Below, piece by piece: positions 7,467-15,703 of a stretch of 64,000 nt of DNA. The position numbers and the translations under genes were made by a program. The stretch spans positions 250,200-314,199 of the forward strand of contig PFGG01000064.1 of the NCBI GenBank assembly GCA_002783405.1, given 5' to 3'. The notes beneath the pieces were generated by a model. The model saw only the letters and a list, made by a program, of their open reading frames with translations. It ran no database searches and had not been told where the DNA came from. This DNA is from a bacterium (Candidatus Blackallbacteria) CG13_big_fil_rev_8_21_14_2_50_49_14 (GTDB lineage Bacteria > Cyanobacteriota > Sericytochromatia > UBA7694). Position 1 is the stretch's first letter, and each line of letters starts with the position of its first letter.

Positions 7467-8783
7467 TTAAGGTTTGATCCAGACCGGGGCGGTCCAGGCA
7501 TCATCAAAACTGCCATCGGCATTGGTTTGGGTAATTTTGACAAAGGCATAGTTTTCCTGGCCTACTTCTGGGCGCCAGACGAACTGAAACTGTTTCTGGC
7601 CAGGATTCAGGGTCTGTTGAACAATGGGCTTTGCCGTATTCTGGCCGGGAGTATCTGTGAAAATTTGCAGCAGATACTGGGCCTGGGGCTCATCTTTGTC
7701 TTCGATCTGAATTTCAAGTTGAACTTCTCCAGCGGCAGGCAGGTCTTCGCCCATCCAATGGCCATTGGCGGTAAAATAAACGGCCATGTTTTTGTCTTCT
7801 GTGGCAAAAATTCTGCGGGCCCGCAGACCTTCGTAAATGCCTTCAGGCGTCAGTTCGCTTGCCAAAACGCCGCTGCGCCCTGGATGCAAACTGCCCCAGT
7901 GGGCATAGTGATTGTCTTGATCGGCCGTTGGCCCCAATTTAAAGCCCTGGTTGAGATAAAAGAAATAATCTTCTTCCATATAGGCTTCAGCTTTGGCTAT
8001 CGGTTTGGGATTGGTGCCGGGGCCATTGAGAATTTCAATGCTGCGCACCCAGGGATTGGCTGCTTTTGCCAAGGCTTGAAAATCACGGTTATAGTCATCA
8101 TAGCCATAGTCGTTGAAAAGATTTGAGCGCATCATGCCAATCGGCAGGAGCCGGGCTTCCATTTGCTGGTGGCCCTGCTGATCGGTTTTGAAGATTTGAG
8201 GTTGGGGGGTATTTTCAGCCAGACCTAAATCGCGCTTGAAATTGGGGTGATTAAATTGAACAAAAGCGATCTCAGGGTGTGCGGGCAGATACTTTTCAAA
8301 CAGGGTTTTAAAATCACCATTGCCGACATCGACAATATTGGCGGCATTGAAAATATTCATATGGTTGCCACTGGAGATGGTTGAAAATTCCTGACCATAG
8401 AGGGCTGCAAATTTGCCTGGAGTGGTGAATTCCCGCGCGTTTTTCTTGAGATCTTCGTAGAGCTGGGGGGTGAGATAAATGCCATCACTGCCCCCGGCAG
8501 CTTCGTGATTGTGTTCTGTCACGGCCATAAAGTCAAGACCATTGCCAATGGCCATGCGATAGGCTTCACGGGGGTTGAGAATACCATCAGAATAAGAGGT
8601 ATGTGAGTGCAGATTGCCAAAATAGGCGCGCATGGCTTTGGCAGGAGTGCGATTGGCGCTGAAACGGGTAAGATTGGAAGACTGGCGATTGAGCGGTTGC
8701 AGGCTGATCGGCTTCAGTGCCGCAGAACAGGCACTCAGTAATACAAGCGAGGCAAGGGTCAGCAAGCGCGGGGAAAAGGTCAT
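7467..8783 (-). CDS. CehA/McbA-type PHP-domain metallohydrolase, lipoprotein
   Basis: The 438-residue protein has a lipoprotein signal ending LLSAC (Cys19). The PHP metal site begins with NLHSHTSYSDG (H59, H61) and continues with AVTEHNHEA (H91, H93), GQEFS, VQFNHPN and PTADQDNH, the histidine and aspartate clusters expected for a trinuclear metal centre. The architecture is that of the CehA/McbA family, periplasmic esterases or phosphoesterases with a C-terminal beta-sandwich; residues about 350-438 look like that domain. AAGGATG sits eight bases before the ATG. The substrate is unknown. Its convergent position next to the phosphate-related operon is compatible with a phosphoesterase but does not prove it. 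Confidence 0.8.
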   Translation of the reverse strand: MTFSPRLLTLASLVLLSACSAALKPISLQPLNRQSSNLTRFSANRTPAKAMRAYFGNLHSHTSYSDGILNPREAYRMAIGNGLDFMAVTEHNHEAAGGSDGIYLTPQLYEDLKKNAREFTTPGKFAALYGQEFSTISSGNHMNIFNAANIVDVGNGDFKTLFEKYLPAHPEIAFVQFNHPNFKRDLGLAENTPQPQIFKTDQQGHQQMEARLLPIGMMRSNLFNDYGYDDYNRDFQALAKAANPWVRSIEILNGPGTNPKPIAKAEAYMEEDYFFYLNQGFKLGPTADQDNHYAHWGSLHPGRSGVLASELTPEGIYEGLRARRIFATEDKNMAVYFTANGHWMGEDLPAAGEVQLEIQIEDKDEPQAQYLLQIFTDTPGQNTAKPIVQQTLNPGQKQFQFVWRPEVGQENYAFVKITQTNADGSFDDAWTAPVWIKP

Positions 8784-8984
8784 TGAATCATCCTTTTCAG
8801 ACTGGAATTAACCATTTGTTAAGTTTAGTTTATCATTTTTGGAGCCCGGCTTCAAACGTCCGATCTTTCCAATTCTTTGCTGAAATCTGAGGATGTCTGG
8901 TTTTATATCGGGATATCTGAAAATATCACAAAATGGAATTATTTCAAAAAATCAATACCATACAGTCAAACTGTCAATATCGGG

Positions 8985-8990
8985 TACAAT
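8985..8990 (+). promoter_or_regulatory. Candidate -10 box of the helicase gene
   Basis: TACAAT lies 30 bases before the chosen helicase start at 9021, so transcription would begin near 8997. No good -35 hexamer is visible 16-18 bases upstream. The site supports the ATG at 9021 over the longer in-frame start at 8877, which would lie upstream of this promoter. Confidence 0.35.
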
Positions 8991-9020
8991 GAAAACCTGC
9001 AAGGGGGCATTTCAGCAATC

Positions 9021-11162
9021 ATGGAACGTATTTCGCGCGACGATCTGATTCGCTCTTTTCTCAATTTTTATGCCGATACGGGGCCCCCTGAAAAAACGCA
9101 GGCCGTGCAAACTTCCCAGAATTTTTATCTCGAGCCTGAAATTGATTCAAATATGCAGGCCCGTCTGGCCCGTTTTGAAAAACTGCGCCAGGAAGTGGAA
9201 CGCCGACACCTACTTGAGCCTGTGGCCGATTTAAAACCCGGTCTCAAGCTCGATTACGCCCACGAACTCAATGCCCGTCAACTGGCTGCTGTTACAACCA
9301 CCTCGGGCCCACTTTTAATTTTGGCAGGGGCAGGCAGTGGCAAAACCCGTACCTTGGTTTACCGCCTGAACTATCTGCTTGAAACAGGCACGCCCCCTGA
9401 ACGGATTCTCTTGCTGACCTTTACCCGCAAGGCTTCTGCAGAAATGCTGCAGCGCTCCCGTGGGCTACTGCAGTCGGAACGCGCCGAAAAGGTCATGGGG
9501 GGAACCTTTCACTCTTTTGCCAGCCATTTACTGCGCCGTTACGCCAAACTCTTGAATCTCGACCCCCATTTCAGTATTATCGACACGGTCGATGCTGAAG
9601 ATATCATTGATTTGATTCGTCAGGAATTGAAGTTTGACAAGCAGAGCAGGGCCTTTCCCAAAAAGAGCCGAATTCAGGAATTGATTTCCCGGTCCCGCAA
9701 TTGTCAGATGACGATTGCCGAGGTTGTGGCACGTGATTTTAAGGGGCTTGAAACCTATCTTGAAGAACTTGAAACCCTGGAGTCTGTTTTTCAGGAGTAC
9801 AAACGGCGGCATTTTTTGCTCGATTATGATGATTTGCTCGATCAGGTCAATCTTGGTCTGCGGGAAAACCCGGCTTTCAAACGCTCGGTGCAGAATCTTT
9901 TTGACCATATCATGGTGGATGAATACCAGGATACCAACAAGGTGCAGAAAGAGCTTGCCGATCATCTGGCTGAGAAGCACCGCAACCTGATGGTGGTGGG
10001 TGACGATGCCCAAAGTATTTATGCTTTTCGGGGGGCAGAACTTGAGAATATCCTGCTTTTCCCAGAGTCCTGGCCCGATTGTAAAATTGTGCGACTTGAA
10101 CAGAACTACCGCAGCAGTCAACCCCTGCTGGATTTCAGCAATGCCTTGCTGAAACAAGCCCGCTTGGGCTATCCCAAACATCTTTTCAGCGAGCGCAAAC
10201 AGGGCATCACGCCTGAAGTTTGCAAGCACTTTAGCACGGAGGATGAAGCGATTTGGGTGGTCGATCAGATTCTGGCCCTGCGCGAACAGGGGCTTGAACT
10301 TTCAGAGATGGCAGTGCTCTATCGGTCTGGCTTTCACAGCAATTATATTCAAGCGGAGCTGCTGCGCCGCAGCATCCCCTATGTGGTGTATGGGGGAATT
10401 CGCTTCACTGAGCGCCGCCATGTGAAAGATTTGGTAGCCCTGGCGCGTCTTTTGCTCAATGGCTTTGATGCGGTGGCCTGGCACCGGATTCTCAAACTGA
10501 TTCCAGGGGTGGGGCAGGTCACTGCCCGCAAGATTATTGAAAGCGTGCGCACGCACCAGGGGCAGTTTGTTCTCAATGGTTTGGGCAAGAAAAAATTTGC
10601 ACCGGATCTTCAAACCCTTTATACCACGCTGGAAGCAGCCCGCCAGGCCCCGAGTGTGGTGGCCCAACTGGAATGTCTGCAAAGCTATTATGCGCCTTTG
10701 CTGCGCGAAGTAGAAAGCGATTGGTCTCAACGCTTACCTGATTTAGAGATTTTGCTGCAATTGGCACGCAAATACAAAAAACTTGAAACTTTTCTTTCAG
10801 ATTTTGCATTGGATCCCCCCTCCCAAAAATACCAGGATGGCACCACGCCATTGATTGATGAGCGTGAAGAAAAACCGGTGGTCCTTTCGACGATTCACTC
10901 TGCCAAGGGCTTGGAATGGTCGGCTGTTTTTATTCCCCACCTGCTCGATGGACTCTTGCCCTCGGCCCGTTCACTCAAACGCCTTGATGAATTGGAAGAG
11001 GAACGCCGACTGTTTTATGTGGCCTGTACCCGTGCCCGTGAGTATCTGTTTTTGAGTTATCCGGCCTGGCACCAAAGCTATGATGCGGTTTTTACCCAGG
11101 TCTCACGTTTTTTAGACGGCCATCAGGGTTTGACCCATGCTTTTTCAGAGACCCAGGTTTAA
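9021..11162 (+). CDS. UvrD/Rep family ATP-dependent DNA helicase (superfamily 1)
   Basis: From ATG 9021 the product has 713 residues; an upstream in-frame ATG at 8877 adds 48 residues of unlike composition and precedes the likely promoter. All SF1A motifs are present: Q motif NARQLAAV, Walker A GAGSGKT (103-109), LLTFTRKA, motif II VDEYQDT (around D300), motif III GDDAQSIYAFRGA, NYRSSQ, motif V STIHSAKGLEW and motif VI LFYVACTRAREYL. These motifs drive 3' to 5' unwinding in UvrD, Rep and PcrA, which act in repair and replication restart. An N-terminal extension of about 80 residues before the Q motif is longer than in UvrD or Rep. The stop codon overlaps the convergent oxidoreductase stop in a TTAA palindrome. 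Confidence 0.88.
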   Translation: MERISRDDLIRSFLNFYADTGPPEKTQAVQTSQNFYLEPEIDSNMQARLARFEKLRQEVERRHLLEPVADLKPGLKLDYAHELNARQLAAVTTTSGPLLILAGAGSGKTRTLVYRLNYLLETGTPPERILLLTFTRKASAEMLQRSRGLLQSERAEKVMGGTFHSFASHLLRRYAKLLNLDPHFSIIDTVDAEDIIDLIRQELKFDKQSRAFPKKSRIQELISRSRNCQMTIAEVVARDFKGLETYLEELETLESVFQEYKRRHFLLDYDDLLDQVNLGLRENPAFKRSVQNLFDHIMVDEYQDTNKVQKELADHLAEKHRNLMVVGDDAQSIYAFRGAELENILLFPESWPDCKIVRLEQNYRSSQPLLDFSNALLKQARLGYPKHLFSERKQGITPEVCKHFSTEDEAIWVVDQILALREQGLELSEMAVLYRSGFHSNYIQAELLRRSIPYVVYGGIRFTERRHVKDLVALARLLLNGFDAVAWHRILKLIPGVGQVTARKIIESVRTHQGQFVLNGLGKKKFAPDLQTLYTTLEAARQAPSVVAQLECLQSYYAPLLREVESDWSQRLPDLEILLQLARKYKKLETFLSDFALDPPSQKYQDGTTPLIDEREEKPVVLSTIHSAKGLEWSAVFIPHLLDGLLPSARSLKRLDELEEERRLFYVACTRAREYLFLSYPAWHQSYDAVFTQVSRFLDGHQGLTHAFSETQV

Positions 11163-12205
11163 GGGCTGATTTGAATTGGGCTGCCTCCGGCGTTCAGAGA
11201 GGCGCGAATGGCGTCTAAGACTTTTACCACCCCGGTTCCAAAATTCCCGTCAGAAAAAGGTGGGGTTTGGCTGTGAATCGCGTTTAAAAATTCCTGCACT
11301 TCGGCCTTGAGGGGTTCTGACATTTGCAGGCGGGGAATATGTGTATCCCCCTGCTTGGGCAAAAGCTGGTACTGGCCAAAATCCTGGTAATAGGGTTCCT
11401 GCATGACGCCGGCTTCATAAATTCGAATCGGTTCAGTGGTATTGATATCGTCCCAAGTGACCATTTTTTGACTGCCGACCAGGGTCATTTGCCTTACCTT
11501 GACGGGATTCAGCCAGCTGACATGCACATGCGCTGCAATTTTGTCAGGGTAGCTGAGGGTGATAAAGGCGATATCTTCGTGCGGGTGGGGCAGACAGGAA
11601 TGGGCCCGTGCTGAAACTTCAAGCGGAAGGCTGTCGAGCAGATAGTTAAAGATCGAGATATCGTGGCTGGCAAGATCCTCAATCGCCCCCACATCACTGC
11701 GAATCGGGCCAAGATTGGTGCGGGTGGAATGCAGGTAATAAAGTTCACCGAGCAGGTTTTGCGTTAAATAGCTTTTGAGCTGGCGAATGCCGGTATTGAA
11801 GAGAAAAGTATGGCCTACCATCAGGATTTTTGCTTGGGCAGCAGCCAATTGTGTGAGTGCTTGGCCTTCTTCTATGCGCAGGGTCAAAGGTTTTTCACAG
11901 AGCACGTGCTTGCCAGCTCTTAGGGCCTGTGAGACCAATTCAAAATGGCTGGTGGCGGGGGTTGCGATCACCACAGCATCAATTTGCGGATTCTTAAAAA
12001 TCTCTGAGGCGTTTTCACAGAATTCAACAGCGGAGAATTGGCTTTTCAGGCTTTCCCGACGTTGGGGATTGAGATCTGCCGCTTGCAGAATCTCGGTGCC
12101 TGTCAATTGCTGAAAAACACGCAGGTAATTGGGGCCCCAATGGCCACAGCCGATCAGACCCGTAGCGAGCACTTTTTGTTGATTTTGTTGAAGATGTGCA
12201 GACAT
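11159..12205 (-). CDS. Gfo/Idh/MocA family oxidoreductase
   Basis: I place the start at ATG 12205 (348 residues); the longer frame from 12262 adds 19 residues without family similarity. The Rossmann motif ATGLIGCGHWGPNYLR binds NAD(P), and VLCEKPLTL carries the catalytic EKP lysine. The order of motifs (VVIATPATSHFELV, MVGHTFLFN, LASHDISIFNYLLD) resembles WlbA-like UDP-sugar dehydrogenases. Divergent DegT aminotransferase and downstream sugar-tailoring genes suggest oxidation of a nucleotide sugar before transamination. A TATACT box (minus strand, 12217-12212) ends six bases before the ATG, which hints at a leaderless transcript. Its stop is shared with the helicase stop. Confidence 0.82.
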   Translation of the reverse strand: MSAHLQQNQQKVLATGLIGCGHWGPNYLRVFQQLTGTEILQAADLNPQRRESLKSQFSAVEFCENASEIFKNPQIDAVVIATPATSHFELVSQALRAGKHVLCEKPLTLRIEEGQALTQLAAAQAKILMVGHTFLFNTGIRQLKSYLTQNLLGELYYLHSTRTNLGPIRSDVGAIEDLASHDISIFNYLLDSLPLEVSARAHSCLPHPHEDIAFITLSYPDKIAAHVHVSWLNPVKVRQMTLVGSQKMVTWDDINTTEPIRIYEAGVMQEPYYQDFGQYQLLPKQGDTHIPRLQMSEPLKAEVQEFLNAIHSQTPPFSDGNFGTGVVKVLDAIRASLNAGGSPIQISP

Positions 12206-12318
12206 GAAAACAGTATACCGCTCGCCAAGCCTGAGTGGTTTGACTGGCTGGTCACAAGGCAAATAAAAAAACAGGAGTGATATACTGAACTATCCCAATC
12301 AAGCAGGTAGTATCTCCC
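12206..12318. promoter_or_regulatory. Divergent promoter region of the sugar-modification genes
   Basis: Two TATACT boxes face away from each other. The rightward one is at 12281-12286 and has a TGA just before it, giving an extended -10 and a leader of about 26 bases for the aminotransferase. The leftward one is at 12212-12217 and would start transcription at or next to the oxidoreductase ATG. Matching -35 boxes are weak in both directions. Confidence 0.45.
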
Positions 12319-13440
12319 ATGTCCCGACTCGCGATTACCGACCTCAAACGGCAGTACGAAGCCCTGGCAGCAGAAATCCGTCCGGCGGTTGAGGCCGTTT
12401 TTGCCTCGGGCTGGTATATCAAGGGGCCAGTGCTTCAGGCCTGTGAGCAGGAATTGGCTGCTTATTTGGGTGTGAAATATGCAGTGGGTGTCAATTCGGG
12501 CACCGATGCCCTGATTCTGGCCTTGCTGGCAGCGGGGATTGGGCCGGGTGACAAGGTGATCACCTCGGCCATGAGTTTTACCGCCACAGCCGAAGCGATT
12601 AGCCGAACCGGGGCTGAACCTGTTTTTGTAGATATCTTGCCCGGAAATGATTGTCTCAATCCGGCTTTGCTGGAAGGCGCGCTGGTTCCGGGGGTCAAAG
12701 CGGTTTTGCCAATTCATTTACATGGCTATCCCTGTGATATGCAAGCCATCCTGGCTTTTGCCCGAAATCATGGGCTCAAGGTGATTGAAGACTGTGCCCA
12801 GGCGATTGGGGCCAGTTATCACGGGCAAAAAGTGGGAGCCTTGGGTGATGCGGGCTGTTTCAGCTTTTTTCCGACCAAAAATCTGGGCTGTTATGGCGAT
12901 GGCGGCCTGATCACCACCGATTCAGAACCACTCTATGCCAAGCTACAGGGGTTGCGGGAACATGGCATGCCCCGTAAAAATATCCAAGATTATACCGGCT
13001 TCAATTCCCGTTTGGATGCAGTTCAAGCCGCGATTCTGCGAGTAAAATTGCCCTATCTTGAGGGCTGGAACAGCCGCCGCCGGGAACTGGCCCGCCATTA
13101 TCACACGCTTTTAGAGGGCGTGAATGTGCAGCGCCCCCCGCTTGAAATTTCTGAAGCAACCACCAGTGTTTTTCACCATTACGCCTTGCGGGTACCCGCA
13201 AAGCGCGACGTCCTGCAGAAAGCCATGGCCGAAGCTGGGTTTGAATGTCTTGCCTATTATCCAGTGGCTCAGCACCGCCAGGCAGTTTATGCTGACCGCT
13301 GGCCTGAAAACAGTTGCCCTGAAGCCGAGTTGGCGGCCGAAACCACCCTGGCCATTCCGCTTTTTCCTGAATTGCTGGCGTCTGAGCAGGAGGCCGTGGT
13401 ATCTGCTCTTAAACAAAATTTGGAAGTTCTATATGGCTGA
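12319..13440 (+). CDS. DegT/DnrJ/EryC1/StrS family sugar aminotransferase
   Basis: The 373-residue protein has the full DegT pattern: VGVNSGTDALILAL for phosphate binding, DCAQAIGASYHGQKVG, and the Schiff-base lysine in FSFFPTKNLG (K187), followed by GDGGLITT and FNSRLDAVQAAIL. These PLP enzymes transfer an amino group from glutamate or glutamine to a keto group of a nucleotide-linked sugar. The divergent Gfo/Idh/MocA oxidoreductase would supply the keto sugar, as in Wlb-type pathways. The 3' end overlaps the methyltransferase start by eight bases. The product is therefore probably an amino sugar for a surface polysaccharide or glycan. Confidence 0.88.
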   Translation: MSRLAITDLKRQYEALAAEIRPAVEAVFASGWYIKGPVLQACEQELAAYLGVKYAVGVNSGTDALILALLAAGIGPGDKVITSAMSFTATAEAISRTGAEPVFVDILPGNDCLNPALLEGALVPGVKAVLPIHLHGYPCDMQAILAFARNHGLKVIEDCAQAIGASYHGQKVGALGDAGCFSFFPTKNLGCYGDGGLITTDSEPLYAKLQGLREHGMPRKNIQDYTGFNSRLDAVQAAILRVKLPYLEGWNSRRRELARHYHTLLEGVNVQRPPLEISEATTSVFHHYALRVPAKRDVLQKAMAEAGFECLAYYPVAQHRQAVYADRWPENSCPEAELAAETTLAIPLFPELLASEQEAVVSALKQNLEVLYG

Positions 13441-14200
13441 TTTACCCTTTGATGGCTTTAAAAAAACAGGCCCGGATCAAGCACTTGAGCAGCGCTTGGC
13501 TGCGCATTGCGAGCGCTTTCAGATCTCCCCCTTGGAGGCGATCCAGCTCTTTCCCGTTTTGGCGCGGCGACAGTGGTTGAAACGTTTTTTGGCGCATAGC
13601 CAGTTTTTTCAGCAAACCCTTGAAGTGCCGGGGGATATTGTCGAATTGGGTGTTTTTCGTGGTCTGGGGCTGATGACCTGGGCCAATCTCTTGGAAACCT
13701 TCTGTGTCGGGGATCGTACCAAAACCGTCTATGGCTTTGATAATTGGCAGGGGTTTGTTGAGATTGCACCCGAAGATGGCGCAAACCATGAGCAGACCCA
13801 CAAAGAAGTGGGGGGCTTTTCTCCCGCCGAATTTTATGCCGAGTTGAAGGCCGCAATCGAGATTTTTGATGCCGATCGTTTTGTGCCCTGGAAAGATCGG
13901 ATCAAATTGGTAGAAGGCAATATCGAAGAGACGGTTCCTGCTTTTGTGCAGGCCCATCCAGGTGTTCGTTTTTCGCTGGTTCATTTTGACTGCGATCTGT
14001 ACCGCCCGACTTGGGCGGCACTTGAAGCGATTTGGCCGAAGCTTTCACGGGGGGGTATTCTGCTCTTTGATGAATACGCGATCAAAGAATGGCCGGGTGA
14101 AACCCAAGCGGTTGACGAGTTTCTGGCAGATAAACCTGATCTCAGTATCAAAACCCTGCCCTGGACCAATGTGCCTGCGGGCTATTTGGTAAAACCCTGA
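13433..14200 (+). CDS. TylF/MycF-like class I SAM-dependent methyltransferase
   Basis: The start at ATG 13433 gives 255 residues; a longer frame reading back to 13124 lies entirely inside the aminotransferase and is rejected. The motif VPGDIVELGVFRGLG is the SAM-binding loop, and VYGFDNWQGF, VEGNIEETVPAF, LVHFDCDLYRPT and GGILLFDEY follow in the order seen in macrocin O-methyltransferase (TylF) relatives. The HFDCDLY and FDEY aspartates are the usual metal ligands. These enzymes O-methylate sugars in antibiotics or surface glycans. It overlaps the aminotransferase and is one base from the PhyH gene, so it belongs to the same tailoring operon. Confidence 0.8.
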   Translation: MADLPFDGFKKTGPDQALEQRLAAHCERFQISPLEAIQLFPVLARRQWLKRFLAHSQFFQQTLEVPGDIVELGVFRGLGLMTWANLLETFCVGDRTKTVYGFDNWQGFVEIAPEDGANHEQTHKEVGGFSPAEFYAELKAAIEIFDADRFVPWKDRIKLVEGNIEETVPAFVQAHPGVRFSLVHFDCDLYRPTWAALEAIWPKLSRGGILLFDEYAIKEWPGETQAVDEFLADKPDLSIKTLPWTNVPAGYLVKP

Positions 14201-14201
14201 A

Positions 14202-14981
14202 ATGCGCTTTGATCTTAGCCATTTTCAAACCCAGGGTTATCAGGTACTGCCCGACTTGATTCCCGCAGAAACAGTGAGTACGGTTGGCAATTTTTTAAGT
14301 GAAGCCTATGCGCAGTTGATGGATTTTCTGAAGGCCGAGCTTCGCATTGAAAGCCCTGAAGATTTACTCGCTTTTATGGTCAAAAGTGAGCAGGAACCTT
14401 CGCTTTTTGCGGATTTATCAGCTGATCTGCGTCAAATTTTGGTGGGGCATTTTCAATTAAAAACCCGTTTGGATCCTATGCTGTGGGCAATACCGCGCAG
14501 CCCCCGAGTGAAAGCGCTTTTGGCGCAACTCTATCCTGAGCAATCTGTTCATATGCACATGCCCCCCACAGCCCGCTTTGTTTTGCCGGAAAACCGCTGG
14601 GCGGGAGTGCCTGCCCATCAGGATATCAGCTACAATCGCCATATGCGAGACTTCGTAACGCTTTGGACACCCTTTGTCCCGATTGACAGCTTGTGTGGCG
14701 GCGTGATTTTTTACAAGGGAACAGGCCATTTGCCAGAACAACCCCAAGCGGAACCTGAGAAGCTTTTTTGGCAGGGAGCAGTCTCTGATACGGGCTGGGT
14801 GAAAGAACAACCTGTATTAAAGCCAGGAGATGGCCTTATTTTAAATCCCTGGGTGATTCATGAATCGGCTCCCAATCTGTCGCAAACGCTGCGTATCAGC
14901 ATCGATTCGCGCTATTTTGTGGGGCCGCTTGAAAAACACGCTCTAAACCTTGATACCTGGGAAGTTGAGGGGGGCAAGTGA
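14202..14981 (+). CDS. Phytanoyl-CoA dioxygenase (PhyH) family oxygenase
   Basis: The 259-residue protein carries the Fe(II) facial triad of PhyH-like 2-oxoglutarate oxygenases: HQD in GVPAHQDISYN, and a late histidine in NPWVIHESAPN, followed by TLRISIDSRYF, where an arginine would hold 2-oxoglutarate. Such enzymes hydroxylate or rearrange small molecules, including sugars and fatty acyl groups. The gene begins one base after the methyltransferase stop and ends in a GTGA overlap with the acyltransferase, so it probably acts on the same glycan precursor. The exact substrate is unknown. Confidence 0.78.
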   Translation: MRFDLSHFQTQGYQVLPDLIPAETVSTVGNFLSEAYAQLMDFLKAELRIESPEDLLAFMVKSEQEPSLFADLSADLRQILVGHFQLKTRLDPMLWAIPRSPRVKALLAQLYPEQSVHMHMPPTARFVLPENRWAGVPAHQDISYNRHMRDFVTLWTPFVPIDSLCGGVIFYKGTGHLPEQPQAEPEKLFWQGAVSDTGWVKEQPVLKPGDGLILNPWVIHESAPNLSQTLRISIDSRYFVGPLEKHALNLDTWEVEGGK

Positions 14982-15703
14982 GCTTGGCCTACTTGTTTTA
15001 TGATCTTGTTTTGCTCTTTCTTTTTACTTTGACACATGGCTTTGCCCTGGGGCTTGTTTTCAGTTTTTATGCACTTTTGGCATCGGTTTTGGCTCCCCTT
15101 TGGCTGGGGCTTTTGTTTCCCTGTTTTGCGCTGATCTATCTCGGGCTGATGCTTGTTTTGGTCTGCGGCATCCGCTGTTTACTGCCTGTTTTAAAGGCTG
15201 GCGATTATCTGGTTCCCAAGAGTTCAGGCTTTTATCTCTGGACGCTCTATTTCAGTTTGAACCGCTTGGTGTGGCTGCATCCCATCAAGAACCTGATTCT
15301 CTATTCTGCAGGGTTGCGCTGGCTGGCCTTTCGCGCTTTGGGGGCTAAAATTGCCTATTCCACTTCGATTTCTGCGGATGTGGATTTTGTCGATTTGTCT
15401 TTGATTTCGATTGGGCCCGATTCGATGATCGGCTCGGGTTCGATTTTAACGGGGCATTTTATGAGCACAGACAAGCTTCATTTGGGCCCGATTGAAATTG
15501 GCAAAAATGTCAATATCGGGGGCAATTGTCAGATTGGCCCGAATGTCTCAATCGGAGACGGCACGTGGATCGGTACCGGCTGCAGTTTTGCACCCTTGGT
15601 AACGGTCGGCAAGAATTGCCGGATCGAACCGCTTTCGGTCTTGCCCCCCGGAACGACCTTGGAAGATGGCGAATACTGGCCTGTACCAGAAGAAGCCTAC
15701 TGA
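14978..15703 (+). CDS. Membrane-anchored hexapeptide-repeat (left-handed beta-helix) acyltransferase
   Basis: The GTG start overlaps the PhyH stop (GTGA, 14978-14981) and gives 241 residues. Residues 1-70 hold two or three hydrophobic helices. From about 118 onwards hexapeptide repeats are visible: LGAKIAYSTSISADVDFVD, IGPDSMIGSGSIL, IGKNVNIGGNCQIGPNVSIG and ITVGKN-like turns near the end. This fold is typical of acetyltransferases for amino sugars and of PatB/CapG-like proteins. Given the aminotransferase upstream, N- or O-acylation of the amino sugar is likely. Its end overlaps the convergent giant gene by seven bases. Confidence 0.75.
   Translation: MSLAYLFYDLVLLFLFTLTHGFALGLVFSFYALLASVLAPLWLGLLFPCFALIYLGLMLVLVCGIRCLLPVLKAGDYLVPKSSGFYLWTLYFSLNRLVWLHPIKNLILYSAGLRWLAFRALGAKIAYSTSISADVDFVDLSLISIGPDSMIGSGSILTGHFMSTDKLHLGPIEIGKNVNIGGNCQIGPNVSIGDGTWIGTGCSFAPLVTVGKNCRIEPLSVLPPGTTLEDGEYWPVPEEAY

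Noticed and set aside
9528-10229. Minus-strand open frame of 233 codons opposite the helicase
   Set aside because: It is the shadow of conserved helicase motifs and shows no domain of its own.
13124-13432. Upstream extension of the methyltransferase frame
   Set aside because: The region is the C-terminal part of the aminotransferase in another frame; the family similarity begins at ATG 13433.
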